A stretch of 64,000 nucleotides of DNA, taken from the NCBI RefSeq assembly GCF_905475465.1, contig NC_062236.1, forward strand, positions 7,450,001-7,514,000. Direction: 5' to 3'. The position numbers and the translations under genes are program-made. This document shows positions 44,156 to 55,439 of the stretch, piece by piece (the stretch's first letter is position 1; each line of letters opens with the position of its first letter). Origin of the DNA: Pieris napi (taxonomy: Eukaryota; Arthropoda; Insecta; Lepidoptera; Pieridae). A model generated the notes under the pieces. It was given only the letters and a program-made list of their open reading frames with translations. It ran no database searches and had not been told where the DNA came from.

Positions 44156-44745
44156 ATATACCAAACCGATCATAGTATTATTAACAAACGATAACCGTAC
44201 TCAGAGACATCCATTAATCGTAGATTGATAGACTATTGCATTTAAAAAACGTTTTACCTCTGCTACGAAAATTCGACCCTTTTCAAGAAGAATTAAAACC
44301 TCATTGCTATTCAAGAACTAACATGATTGATTATGTAAAGTATTAATTAAATATCTCAAACCTATCAAAGTATTATTAACAAACAATAACCGTACTCAGA
44401 GACGTCCATTAATCGTGAATTAATTCATAGATATCATAATTAATAGGCGTTTCAAAACCGTTACACCTTTGCTACGAAATTATCACTCTATTTAAGAAGA
44501 AATAAAATCTTACTTATTTGTTTATAAATATTAAAAATATTAATTAAATATCCCAAACCGATCATAGTATACAAACAATAACCGTACCGACGTGCATTAA
44601 TCGTTCATTACAATTAATGTACGATTAATGCACGTCAATATAGACTATTGTTTTTGAAAACCGTTTCAGCTCTGCTATAAAAATGCCACACTTTTAAGGA
44701 GGCATTAAAACTCCTTTATTCGCTTCTCATTGCTATTAAATAACC
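44155..44745 (+). repeat. Intronic tandem repeat, three units of about 195 bp
   Basis: Units start at CCAAACCGATCATAGTATTA (44161), TCAAACCTATCAAAGTATTA (44356) and CCAAACCGATCATAGTATAC (44553), so the period is 195-197. Shared parts: ACAAACAATAACCGTACTCA, GACGTCCATTAATCGT, a variable middle, AAACCGTTTCACCTCTGCTA-like and AAGAATTAAAACCTCATTGC-like ends. Divergence between units is moderate. Unit 3 contains a perfect hairpin (44589-44636). Confidence 0.8.
44589..44636. repeat. Perfect 16-bp inverted repeat in the tandem array
   Basis: GACGTGCATTAATCGT and exact inverse ACGATTAATGCACGTC with a 16-base spacer that itself holds ATTA/TAAT. Only unit 3 of the array has it. Confidence 0.78.
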
Positions 44746-44749
44746 GATA

Positions 44750-45255
44750 ACTGTTAATGAAACATTCGTAGCCTTGTCCAGTCGTACTAATAGTCATTAC
44801 AACACTTTCATTGAGAATTTTATCAAGGTGCTACTTCGCCAAAATATAGGTACGGTTATCCAACAAAGCAATCTTTTTATTCACATTTCGTTATATTAAT
44901 ACAAATCAAAGAACATTATATTAAAATTAAACAAATAATATTAATAAAACAAACTAAAAAGCCAATCTCGCGGGTGAATTACAATGCAATACAAAAGAAT
45001 AAGAATTACAAAAGTCAAGATTGAGCAGTATGGGATATGGTTAAGTAATTTTTGTGCAGACAGTTTTCAAAGATGTTAGGTAGGTAGCCAATCGTATGGA
45101 GTCGGATAGCCTATTCCATTATATTCCGGTAGGTTCTTATCAATTTTGATATTTCTTTTAGCGACCCCTTCATAAAAATATTATTAAAAATGTAATTTTT
45201 TAAAACAATTTAGTTGTGTAGGTTCTATAATAATTGCGAGAATATTAATATAATC
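44750..45255. other. Intronic, no recognised element
   Basis: AT-rich, no supported frame. Confidence 0.35.
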
Positions 45256-45324
45256 CAGTGGCGCTACAACCCTATACAAGTCTTGAGATTGCATCCATTT
45301 AGTCAATAATAATTGAAGTGAGAG

Positions 45325-45870
45325 TTCTTAAGGCGCATGAGGGTAAATTTATTTACGGATGAAACGCAATAATAATAATATTAGCGTCACGACTATGTGC
45401 AGCGTTTTTGTCGAAGAAAAGATATATTTATACTAGCTGACCTGGCAAACGTCCTTTTGCCATGTACCTATATCATTTATAATAAAAAATAGGGGTCAAT
45501 CGTAGAGGGGTGAAAATTAGGGGTTGTATGTATTTTTAATGCTGTATCATAAAAACTAAAATAAAAAAAAAATTATCTAAAAATTTAAAAAAAAAATAGG
45601 GGTGGACTACCCTTAACAATTAGGGGTATGAATCACAGATGTTGTCCGATTCTCAGACATACCCAATATGCACACAAAATTTCATGAGAATCGGTCAATC
45701 CGTGGAGGAGTTTAACTACACACACCGCGACACGAGAATTTTATATATTAGATAGATAGAAATTCTATTTTTTAAATTAAAATTTCGTAAAGAGAATTTA
45801 TGAAATATTAGTATTTTATATATGCAAAATAATTTATTGAAATCTCAAATGACGAATTGTAAATTTAAAT
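45325..45870. mobile_element. MITE, palindromic-end superfamily (subfamily B), interrupted
   Basis: TTAAGGCGCATGAGGGTAAA and AATAATAATATTAGCG...GTGCAGCGTTTTTGTCGAAG before the Helitron; AAATTTCGTAAAGAGAATTT ATGAAATATTAGTATTTTAT after it. Both halves match 8774-9290 in order. Confidence 0.75.
45433..45752 (-). mobile_element. Short non-autonomous Helitron nested in MITE
   Basis: On the minus strand it starts TCTAATATATAAAATTCTCG and ends TTGCCAGGTCAGCTAG, between A and T. 320 bp, the same family as 9424-9668 but with an extra stretch of about 75 bases near the 3' end. Confidence 0.82.
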
Positions 45871-46035
45871 TAAATAGATTTTTGGATTTGAGACATGCCG
45901 GTATCCTTACGATGTTTTACTTGACGTAACTACCGTACGAGTGAGAATTAGATGCTTATATAGACAGAAACTCAATTGATTCACAGCCGGAGATGAGATT
46001 CGCACGCTGTAGCCAATAGGCCAATATTGCTTTTG

Positions 46036-46682
46036 AATTACGAACCTTCACTATATCAACTGACCAAATTACTGATGGTAGGAGACGAGACTCCCATTGT
46101 TAACCCACCAGAGTCATACTTAGCACCACGTGTCGACTCTGAGAGCCAAATTCCAAGACTCGCGTCTATACTAAAGTCATGGATTCTAATCTCTGCCGTA
46201 CCTACATGTAATTATTTTATCTATGTGATACTTGATAGTAAGATGGATGTCTTGGTCCCAAAAATCGACAGTATATGATGGCTGATACAGCCACTGAACA
46301 TAGATATATTTTATTTAATATAGCAATTAACTCTAAGTTCGTAACACATTGTTCAAATTGGACACAATCAAAACAAATGAGTAGCGGCCAAGGTCTCGAT
46401 CAAAATTCTTAACTAATTAATCATTTGTATGTTAATGCTCTAATGTAATTACTTTCGATTACAACTATTTTTTGTTTGTTTTTAGAATAAAATTAAAAAA
46501 TTGAATTCAGTGTTAGGTGTTACATGTGTCCGAAACCGAAATTCCTGTAATAATATGTTTCAATTTTATCTCAAATATTGTTACATTTAACTTACTTATT
46601 CTTATCCATTAGAACAACAACATACTCTACTTTACGTGATACATAAAAAAAGTAACAACAGTAAATATAACTATATAAAAGA
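46036..46682. other. Intronic, no recognised element
   Basis: The frame 46027-46278 overlaps the SINE edge and shows no family features. Confidence 0.35.
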
Positions 46683-46968
46683 GCAGTAATGGCCTAGTGG
46701 CTTCAGCGTGCGAATCTCATCCCTGACGTCGTAGTTTCGATCCCCGGCTGTGCACCAATGGACATTATTTCTATGTGCGCATTTAACATTCCCTCGAACG
46801 GTGAAGGAAAACATCGTGAGGAAACTGGCTTGCCTTAGACCCAAAAATTCGACGGCGCACGTCAGGCACAGGATCACCTACTTGCCTATTAGGTTAACAA
46901 ATTTTCATGAAACAGATACAGCAATCTGAGGCCCAGACCTAAAAAGGTTGTAGCGCCACTTATTTTTA
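46683..46968 (+). mobile_element. tRNA-derived SINE, full length, well preserved
   Basis: A-box AATGGCCTAGTGGCTTCAGC, B-box GTTTCGATCCCCGGC, TGTGCACCAATGGACATTAT, CTCGAACGGTGAAGGAAAAC ATCGTGAGGAAACTGGC, CCTACTTGCCTATTAGGTTA and the 3' end ACCTAAAAAGGTTGTAGCGC CACT. Best reference copy for the family in this window. Confidence 0.9.
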
Positions 46969-46969
46969 A

Positions 46970-48874
46970 TAAAAGTATGATAGCCTAAGTCATAGTCATT
47001 CTAATAAACGACTCTGACTGCAGCTGAATCCAAATTATCTTTCCATTCGATGTGCGATTAATTTTGCAAATATTGTATACAACTTTTTTGTGTCAGCTTC
47101 GCAAAACTTTGTTCGCTGAGTCATTGTTATTCGATTTACCTTTAAAATCTCATTATTGTTCGAATTAAACTAATTAAGTTAATTGTACAATTATAATTGA
47201 GTTAATTTCAATGACAAACAAAATACACGATAAAAACATTATCTGTCTGTCGCTTTAATCATTATCAACAAATTTACGATTTGATAAAACTAGTTTCTTC
47301 GGTCCAAGATCTTAATTCATAAAGATATCAGAACACGTATTATATAATATCGTAAATATATTATAGTATAGAACAATCTGTCAATTAAAATCAATTATAA
47401 CCATTTATAAAAGTATTGTTGGTCTAAAAGTTTGGTTTAAAGTGAGAATCAAGAGTTTAGAGTCACATCTTTCATGAGTTTCATGTATGTTTAGTAATTG
47501 GATTCTTCTTATTTTTGTGCACAATTGTGTGTGCAATTGTGCAATTAACATCTGCTCAGCTGAAGACATTGCAAGCACCTTATATAGGACTCATACGATA
47601 TCTTTTGTATGACTAAGCGAACTTTAACTTTAACTCAAAAGTCAGGGATAGAAGGTCAAATGCCTTAAAAAGAATAATGAATTATACAGATACATAAATC
47701 TGACCCCACTAGAGTATTATTATGATTCATTTCACCGTAAGTTTACTAGTAGAGTATATTACTAACAATCAAGAAATAATGTCATTTACTAGCTAGTATA
47801 CGTTAGATTAATTTAGAAATTATTAGATTTTTGTGCTTCCTGTAATGGCATCTGTAAAATGAATTGAAAGTAACAATGTTTCTTCAGGTTTTGGTATACG
47901 AAAAGAAACTAAATGTTTTCCATACAGTTTACTGCAGAAGTCCCATCGAACTTTGTATGTTCGTAAGGAGTGTTGTAGGTAAGTTTGTGCTTGTGGTTAA
48001 ATGGTTCCTGACATTTTTGATTGATGAAGATTTGAATCCAAAATTAATGGTTGGTCATACTCTTTAGGTAAAATGCCTAGGAGTTGGGCGTTCGTTTAGT
48101 TCTTATCTACTTACGAAGCACTGCCTAATTTTCTACACGAGTTTGTATAAATATATTACTATTAAGTTAGGACATTAAAAATAAATACTTAAAATTCCTT
48201 TTCGGTAACAGAGTCGCGTTCCAAACTAGTATACAGACTGTATGCAAATTAAGAACGAAAACAAATTTTAAAATTTTAACAATCGTGCACGTTAGATTAA
48301 AGGTTAATTTAACTTTGTATGTTAATTTAATATGTTTAAATTTGGTTAAAGATGTCCCAGGTAGCTTACGAATGAATAATTAAAAGTAGCGCCGTGATAT
48401 GGTAAATTTATAAATAATCCTTTAAATTACAACGAATTTAGTTATTTATTTACTTGTTAAGATAAACATACAATTATATTAAATAAAAAAGGAGCTACTT
48501 AAAATGGGGACAAAATTTGATATTTTTGTTAAAATCCAGTGGAATAATGTAAATAAAATTTACATTACAATAACAATATCATGGCGTATCAATAAAATAA
48601 AACAAAGATAAAATATATTTATTATGGAATATAAGATACAGGTATCACTTAATTATCATTAAATATGTATAGGTAGACACCGGCGATTCCTACTCACCGG
48701 CGTAAAAATCTCTCGGTACTCTTTTAAAATATCAAATCATCATACAAAATGACTATGGCAATTGGCAAACATAGATAGAAGAAACCAGAAGGATGGAGAT
48801 ACGGTCCGCTCTTTATTTGTATTAAGTTTCCGTAAGTGACATGACGTCTGAGCCATAGACATCAAATATAGTTG
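46970..48874. other. Intronic, no recognised element
   Basis: About 1.9 kb without repeats I can name. The frame 47864-48067 is unsupported. Confidence 0.35.
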
Positions 48875-48875
48875 T

Positions 48876-49088
48876 TGGCCTAGTGGCTTGTCTGACTCTC
48901 ATCCCTGAACAGGTAGGTTCCATCCCCAGCTGTTCGTACCAATGGACTCTCTATGTGCGCTCTATCACTAGCTCGTACGGTAACATCCTGAAGAAACCGG
49001 CATGCCTTAGGCTTATTAAAAAAACCAATGATTACGAAAGAGATATACATATCTGAGACACAGACCTAATAGGTTGAAGCGCGATTAC
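48876..49088 (+). mobile_element. tRNA-derived SINE, internally shortened
   Basis: GTTGGCCTAGTGGCTTGTCT, ATCCCTGAACAGGTAGGTTC, CAATGGACTCTCTATGTGCG, AAACCGGCATGCCTTAGGC and CAGACCTAATAGGTTGAAGC GC. Confidence 0.8.
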
Positions 49089-49322
49089 ATTTGTGTAAAA
49101 GAAAAAAAAGAAGATTGATTAAAGAGAATTGTATGTACATTTATCTATTCTGTGTTCGGTCCCATGCCCAAATGGAGGTTACGGAACTTCTAATATAGTA
49201 TGTCTATTTATGATGAATTGTACGTCACCGTTGAATTAATGATGTTTGTCTAGACAGGGCGGACGGATTTTAATAATAATACCGAGATGTCCTTGAGGTT
49301 AATGAACTCTGTCTTACTATAG

Positions 49323-49376
49323 ACAATTGTTCTATACTTTAGAACAATTGTTCGAACCTATAGAATCTATAGGTTC
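49323..49376. repeat. Two adjacent perfect hairpins
   Basis: ACAATTGTTCT/AGAACAATTGT (11-bp arms, 7-base loop, 49323-49351) is followed two bases later by GAACCTATAG/CTATAGGTTC (10-bp arms, 3-base loop, 49354-49376). Confidence 0.65.
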
Positions 49377-49539
49377 AATCTTATTAGCTGTGCTCGTCAT
49401 CCTTCACCAATCACCAGTTCCTTGAAGGACTTAAATTTCGGATAAAAAATATTTTGTGTTAAATTGAATTATGCCAATAAAGTACAAGGTAATTTGAAAG
49501 GTGAATTTGCGTTTAGTTCATCAATTCCAAATACAACGT

Positions 49540-49775
49540 CCATCGTTCCAGCAGTTTCTGCATCGCACCACCACTACGTAGAACCAGCTGCCCACTGAAG
49601 TATTGTCGAACCAATTCGACTAAGGGTCCTTAAAGAAAAGAGCTTATCAATTCTTAAAAGACTAGCAACGCACGAGTCCTCTGGCATTGAGAGTGTCAAT
49701 GGGCGGGCGGTTTTACTTATCATCAGGTCAGACTCCTGCCCGTTTGTCCAATGTTCTAAAAAAAAACCTAACATA
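49540..49775 (+). pseudogene. LINE reverse transcriptase C-terminus and 3' tail
   Basis: The frame reads FLHRTTTT, a stop, NQLPTEVLSNQFD, a stop and GSLKKRAYQFLKD, the degraded C-terminus of the LINE. It runs into the usual tail (AGCAACGCACGAGTCCTCTG GCATTGAGAGTGTCAATGGG and CTCCTGCCCGTTTGTCC, A run). This copy ties the recurring 3' tail to a reverse transcriptase frame. Confidence 0.75.
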
Positions 49776-49779
49776 CCTT

Positions 49780-50248
49780 TTGCCAACTAACATCAGATCT
49801 ATGTTGTTTTTTTTAATATTATCATAGACAAAATCTTATTAAGTCCTGTCGACTTAATGTTGGGGCAGATTTCCTCTCTTTATCGTTCAAGCTAAGTGTT
49901 AATTAAAAATGTGACATATATTCAACTTTAAAAAACATATTATATATATATATGTAATAACATATATACAGTCGGGGTCCGAACGCTTGAACTTAAAAGG
50001 CACGCTTTCGATAAATAATTTTAAGGACTTTTTTTTATTGATAATGGCACTAACCAGTAATAATTTATGATAGATAATAAAAAATGCTAGACCACAATTT
50101 AATTTGATTGACATTATATAATGCTAAATGGACATCTGCTTTAATTAGTGAGAGGTGAACGAATTATAATAACTAAACACCTCGTAAAGTGATCAATTTA
50201 TTAGTTATGTAAATGTTTATTTTGATGTTTGGTTTTATTGACCGAGAG
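49780..50248. other. Intronic, no recognised element; (TA)n near 49943
   Basis: AT-rich, no supported frame. Confidence 0.35.
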
Positions 50249-50250
50249 CT

Positions 50251-51020
50251 AAAATCGATTTACTAGTCTAGTCGACAAGTTGAAAATGGTACAAAATAGA
50301 GAATGGATTTTAAAGTTTTTGTTTAAGTAAAGACGTTGTTATAAACAAAGTATAAATATTTTTTTAACTTTTATGGCACGATCTTGTTAAGTAGGTATGT
50401 ATGTAAGAAAGGCTCTACGAAGCGAAAATTTTTTACGACCATTATTTAGACATTTTTTTTCTCTTACAATTAAGACGGTAGTTCGAGAAAATTTCGTTAG
50501 TTAACAATTGTTTAACTTGTTGAAAAATTAACTTTCAGTAAAATTTCCAACGGGAATAAATTAATCATAGTGTTAAGAACACACCATAATTTTTTCAAAT
50601 TTAAAAAAAATATTCAATACCTTAAATAAATTAATTAATGTGCCCTACTCGCTTTTGACGCCACGCGCGAATCCTAAAAATGTCACGCGCAGACCTATTT
50701 TCAGCGTTAAATTAAAATTATAAATAATGGAGATAGAGTTCCGGGAGTTAGGAGTTTTTTATTGGAAATTTCCTCCTCTTTCAGAATCTTTATTTGAAAT
50801 TTCTTAAATATTAATGGTTTATTAAATATTGGCAAAAACGAAATGCCATTTTTTTTCATCTTTAATTGTTTATAACTTTTGCAATTTTTTATGACACGCT
50901 TTTGGCACATTTTTCTAGACGTCATTCCGGATCCAATGAGCTATCGCACATAATTTTAAGAGCAGTATCTCTATTTTATACCATTTTCAACTTGTCGACT
51001 AGACTATACTGTCGATTTTT
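50251..51020. mobile_element. TIR element of about 770 bp (TCTAGTCGACAAGTTGAAAATGG ends)
   Basis: Left arm 50251-50302 and right arm 50968-51020 are inverted near-copies of about 52 bp holding AGTCTAGTCGACAAGTTGAA and AATGGTA.AAAATAGAGA. The interior is AT-rich with no credible frame. The superfamily is not recognised. Confidence 0.72.
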
Positions 51021-51024
51021 AACA

Positions 51025-51338
51025 TTTGTTCAATCAAACTTATGACAGGGCGCTGGCATTGACCAGCCAGGCTTTATTTAAAAAAAACAGTGCCAGAGTG
51101 TTTGAAAGCCTCTTGTTTATTTTGCATTTCATTTCCATAAACCGTTTTAAACTCAATAATAGTAATTGTATCGCTTACGTTAATTAAAGATCCTTACCAG
51201 TTAAAATACGAGACAACTTAAAATGACAACATATAACCCAATAATAATAAATATATAATAATAAAACACAACTACAAGCCTTAATATTCCTTCAGGATAT
51301 TTGGACATATAGCACGCACGATATCTTGAAGAAGCTTA
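51025..51338. other. Intronic, no recognised element
   Basis: AT-rich, no supported frame. Confidence 0.35.
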
Positions 51339-51339
51339 C

Positions 51340-51530
51340 TCAAACTCAAAAATATCTTTATTCATGTAGATAAACAAGTACACTTATGAATTGTCAGAAA
51401 GAAGTTAAATTAATTGTAAATTTACATTTACTACCAGTTCGCAAGTCAAGGGCGTAGAGCGGGTAAGAAGAACTGGCAAGTAACTTTCCGCCACTCTTTT
51501 CAATCGCCAAGTATTTTCCTACAAATTGTT
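51340..51530 (-). mobile_element. CR1-like LINE 3' end
   Basis: AAATATCTTTATTCATGTAG, AAGTACACTTATGAATTGTC, ACTACCAGTTCGCAAGTCAA GGGCGTAGAG and CTTTCCGCCACTCTTTTCAA TCGCC: the inverse of the family at 25640-25860. Confidence 0.65.
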
Positions 51531-51534
51531 TGAA

Positions 51535-52650
51535 CTGGAGCAAATCAATCCCAAGGATTAGGATCATTTAAGTATTCCTCAATAAAGATACTATCCTTTA
51601 AATTCAGCTCCTAGACTATAAGGCGTCAATCAAACGTTTATTACATCTAATTAGTTATTCCGATGAAAGTCGCGTTGACGGGTTTAAAACCGCGTAAAAT
51701 GATCCAGTGCGGTTTAACAAGGTCATTTGTAAAGCTGCGTGCTTATCTAATAGACGACATCTAGTGATAAAAGCCAGACAAAGAAAAAACACGTATATTT
51801 ACTGCTTAAGTAATTATTACAAATTGAAGAAATAAACGGTATTTTTATGTTTAACAACAACACGAAGAAGACTAACGACAAAACTAGTCTAGAATTAAAA
51901 TGGCACTAGAGTCCTTGGACTCAGATCTTATTTGTATAATTGATCATTTATAATAGGCAAGTAAGCTCATTTAACACTTTAAGTGTTTGTAAATTTAATA
52001 CTTAAGTTACTTTTAATTAATAATTCCTTATTCGGTGATCGTCGAGCCTAAAACCCCAGTCTCCAGGGAAAATAACTTTCTAGCCTATAGCGATAGTAAG
52101 AAAATCTAGAGACAAAATTATTATAATGTTTTTGTTATTTATTTTAGATATTAAAAATAAATAATCCACATAAATTATTATTAATACTGGTAATAATATA
52201 AGTAATAACTAAACCTTTTGAAACAAATTTTAATGTTATAATAACAATGGCGTCCGGCCGCAGTGTTGCCCGATTGGATTACGTTGTTGTCCAAGATTTT
52301 TGCGTCATTTTACATACATCCTACTGGTAGTTCGGTAGTTGTGACTTTACTTCATTAAATAACGGAGATGTTATAATCTGTGAAGTCCCATTATCAAAAC
52401 ACTCGAAATCAAAAACCTTCTGTGGGCTCAAACTTGCTGTGGGTTTTTGAGTTTGTATAGTTTGCTTGGAATTGAATTCAGGTGAAAACCGTCACTGTGA
52501 CCACGCACGCTGTAAAGCACGCGAAACGTCGGATAAATTTAAAATTATGTTAAATAATTGTAAATTTATAATAATAGATACATAACTTTAATCCGTTAAA
52601 AACAGTTTTTTCATCAAATGTGTAAAGGTTATGTCAATCAAAGACAATAT
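51535..52650. other. Intronic, no recognised element
   Basis: 52250-52330 is GC-richer (GGCGTCCGGCCGCAGTGTTG). GCACGCGAAACGTCGG at about 52515 is a phrase often seen in insect retroelements, but no frame supports it. Confidence 0.35.
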
Positions 52651-52653
52651 TAT

Positions 52654-53497
52654 TAGTCCATTGAAATGTTACATTTTTTAGGCCTTACCTTGCGTTTTTT
52701 AGAGGACGCAATTTTATTTTTTTGATGTGTAGAGGGGGTCAGTGTAAAGCTAAATACAAGTTTGTCGCCAGTCGCCACCCTTGTCCCATGGCGGCCATCT
52801 TGGATAAAGGGGTCCAAAAATCACGTTTTTGGCTATATCTTCTAAACTATCCATCGTACATAAAACTTGTTAAGACACATTTTGTATCAAAACGCTGTGC
52901 CTACAATTATGTCTATGTAACTTTTTATCATAAATCCAAAATTCAAAAAGTTATAAGTAAAAAAGTGAAAATATTTCCTATTTCTTAAGTTGACCAAGTT
53001 TCTAAAGCCGATCAAAACAGCAGTTTTACCTTACTTTTAAGATCTCTCATTTATTTTAAACAAGTTTTCTAAATAAATTATTTTTTTTTTATTCCTACAA
53101 TTTTACTTTTTGGTATTCCTAGTAGGCCTATTCCACAGACAACTTGCTGATATGGTAATCTTCGACATATATTATCAATCAGTTATTAGAATCACTTTTT
53201 TATTTAAATAACTTTTTGAATTTTGGATTTATGATAAAAAGTTACATAGACATAATTGTAGACACAGCAATTTGCTACAAAATGTGCCTTTACAAGTTTT
53301 ATGTACGATGGATAGTTTAGAAGATATAGCCAAAAACGTGATTTTTGGACCCCTTTATCCAAGATGGCGGCCGGGGGACAAGCACGTCAACCCCACAAAC
53401 TTGGAGTTAAGCTTGTATTGACCCCCCCTACATGTTCCATAAATAAAATTGCGTCCTCTAAAAAACGCAACCCCAAATGTAACTTTTCAATGGACTA
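52654..53497. mobile_element. Large inverted-repeat (foldback) element, arms of about 300 bp
   Basis: Left arm 52654-52956 and right arm 53206-53497 are inverted copies: TAGTCCATTGAAA, TTGCGTTTTTTAGAGGACGC, GGCGGCCATCTTGGATAAAG GGGTCCAAAAATCACG, CTATCCATCGTACATAAAAC and AATTATGTCTATGTAACTTT. The spacer is about 250 bases. The arms have diverged, with indels such as the GTCGCC versus GGGGGAC stretch. No coding. Confidence 0.85.
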
Positions 53498-53499
53498 TA

Positions 53500-54028
53500 T
53501 AACCGTTCATTAGTTTTTGTCTACTAGTACTACTATTTAGACGAGAGACATTCATTTAGAATATCATATAACCTGTGAGGTCCATAATGGGACTTCTATG
53601 GCTGCGGCGTTCAAACCCAAAACAAGTTTGTGGTGGAAGGAAGGTAAAATGTTTCCCAATAATTGAATCTAGCATCCATTTCAAACGAATTGGACAAGCC
53701 TAACAAACTGTTGAACGTAATTACAATCCAACTCAACTACGCAGTAAAAAATAAATCATTTTCGACTTGCGCTGATTTGTAATTGTAATAAAATATTATT
53801 TATATTTTAATCTTAAATAACGTTAAAGGGAATTAATCGTTCGTATATACGTTTAATAAAAACCAACAATGACTGTAAATAATTGATTTCAATTCAATTT
53901 GAGCATGCGCGTGACATTTTACGATTTGCTCGATTACTTTCGTTTCCAATGTATTGGATTGAGATAAGTATTATTTCTATTAGGAACAAAGAAGTAATTG
54001 TGTGTTTATTTAATAAACAGTACACGTG
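53500..54028. other. Intronic, no recognised element
   Basis: AT-rich, no supported frame. Confidence 0.35.
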
Positions 54029-54029
54029 A

Positions 54030-54335
54030 ATTATTTAAGTTATACTTCTTTTGTCGCGTTAGAGAAAAATTATGAGAGTAAATTTTTACGATCACAACGT
54101 CACAAAAAACCGACGCCCTGAAGTTAGCTATAGTCAAATTTTTTGTTTTTTGAAGTTTTAATTTTTTTTGGCGCATTAGGGAAAAATGATGAGAGAATTT
54201 TTTTTCTTTTGTTAGGTCGTTTTTTCTACAAACGTAGAATAAGGCTAAAGAAAAACAAAATGTTTAAAAATATTTTTATCTTGTTCCGCCAAAGAAGTAT
54301 AATTTATATCGCGTGTACACACACGTTTTTTTTAT
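54030..54335 (-). mobile_element. MITE, palindromic-end superfamily (subfamily A), two overlapping partial copies
   Basis: The left-end motif occurs twice: TTATACTTCTTTTGTCGCGT TAGAGAAAAATTATGAGAG at 54040 and TTTTTTGGCGCATTAGGGAA AAATGATGAGAG at 54162. One right end follows, GCCAAAGAAGTATAATTT then CGCGTGTACACACACG. One copy seems to have landed in or duplicated within another. Confidence 0.6.
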
Positions 54336-54377
54336 AGTATTTTTTTACATATTTTCGACTAAATTAAAATATAGAAA

Positions 54378-54452
54378 GTACAGCCAAGAATCGAACCTAC
54401 GACCTCAGATATGAGAGTCGCACGCTGAAGCCACTAGGCCAACACTGCTTAT
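54378..54452 (-). mobile_element. SINE fragment, tRNA-like part only
   Basis: CAGCCAAGAATCGAACCTAC GACCTCAGATATGAGAGTCG CACGCTGAAGCCACTAGGCC AACACTGCT: clean A- and B-box region, nothing after it. Confidence 0.82.
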
Positions 54453-54644
54453 TTTAGAATAGAAATTCTTAAGCTAAGGATATAATATTTAAAATTTTAT
54501 TACTAGAACACTAGAAGTTTTAAAAGTTTGATCCTTGTGGCATCCCTTAATAATGCCAACATTTCTTTACTGTATTTTGAATTGCGATACTTATTCGTTT
54601 AAAGCACTAGCTCTAGATTCGCCAGTACATAGGAATTTATTTAT

Positions 54645-54895
54645 ATACACTTCGGGTTCGATCCCCAGCTGTGCACCAATGGACTTGCTTTATATGTGCG
54701 CATTTTACATTCGCTCGAACGGTGAAGGAAAACATCGTGAGGAAATCGACATGTCGTAGACCCAAAAAGTCGACGGCGTGTGTCAGGCACAGGAGGCTGT
54801 TCACCTACTTCCCTATTAGATTGAAAAGTGATCATGAAACAGATTCAGAAATCTGAGGGCCAGACCTAAAGAGGTTTTAGCGCTACTAATTTTTT
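54645..54895 (+). mobile_element. tRNA-derived SINE, lacking the A-box end
   Basis: GGGTTCGATCCCCAGCTGTG CACCAATGGACTTGCTTTAT, GCTCGAACGGTGAAGGAAAA CATCGTGAGGAAATCG, AAAAAGTCGACGGCGTGTGT CAGGCACAGGAGGCTG and CCAGACCTAAAGAGGTTTTA GCGCTAC, then a T run. Confidence 0.88.
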
Positions 54896-55044
54896 TTTAT
54901 AAAAAATATATTTTTATGTTCTAGACTATGCCAAAAGGGCAAATCAAAATTAATTTTTGTTACTTAAAATAAAAGTGGTATCTCAAAATAAAGATGCACA
55001 TGTGATGCACAGTGAAATTTGCACTCTTTCCAACAAACGTTGTA

Positions 55045-55148
55045 TCGAGAATGGGGTCGTGCGTACACGACCATGCACTAATAAATTTTTCTATGTGCAA
55101 TTAACACTTGCTCCTAAGGACAAACATCGTGATGACAAAAAAATAAAA
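55045..55148 (+). mobile_element. SINE fragment, diverged
   Basis: CGACCATGCACTAATAAA, TTCTATGTGCAATTAACACT TGCTC and GGACAAACATCGTGATGA correspond to the middle of the SINE. Confidence 0.55.
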
Positions 55149-55149
55149 C

Positions 55150-55436
55150 ATTTTTGAAGTAAACCTTCTTTAGGAGCATGAGGCTTTTATGGATGAAAGG
55201 CAATAATAATAATATTAGTATAATAATATTAATATGCACTGATGTGCAGCGTTTTTGTCGAATAAAAAGACCGATTGAGAGAGAGTGAGAAGGGTGAATT
55301 ACCTTATACATAGAAATTCTATTTTTAAAATAAAAATTTCGTAAAGAGAATTTATGAAATATTAGTATTTTATATTTTATGCAAAATAATAAGAAGTTTT
55401 ACTTCTGACATGTGTACTTTGTACGCACGCACTTTT
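55150..55436. mobile_element. MITE, palindromic-end superfamily (subfamily B), deleted copy
   Basis: GAAGTAAACCTTCTTTAGGA GCATGAGG, AATAATAATATTAGTA, GTGCAGCGTTTTTGTCGAAT, AATTTCGTAAAGAGAATTTA TG, then directly AAGAAGTTTTACTTCTGACA TGTGTACTTTGTACGCACGC. It lacks about 200 internal bases of the copy at 8774. Confidence 0.75.
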
Positions 55437-55439
55437 TTT

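Larger units (their letters stand above)
45258..46035 (-). mobile_element. SINE split by a MITE that is itself split by a Helitron
   Basis: The 3' end GTGGCGCTACAACCCTATAC lies at 45258-45325. The remainder, TGCCGGTATCCTTACGATGT to CACGCTGTAGCCAATAGGCC AATATTGC, lies at 45880-46035. Everything between is inserted. Confidence 0.78.

Noticed and set aside
50707..50925. 72-residue Lys-rich minus-strand frame
   Set aside because: Inside a TIR element and poly-A-rich; no transposase motif.
52515..52545. Penelope-like element from the phrase GCGAAACGTCGG
   Set aside because: Only one short phrase matches; no frame or repeat structure supports it.
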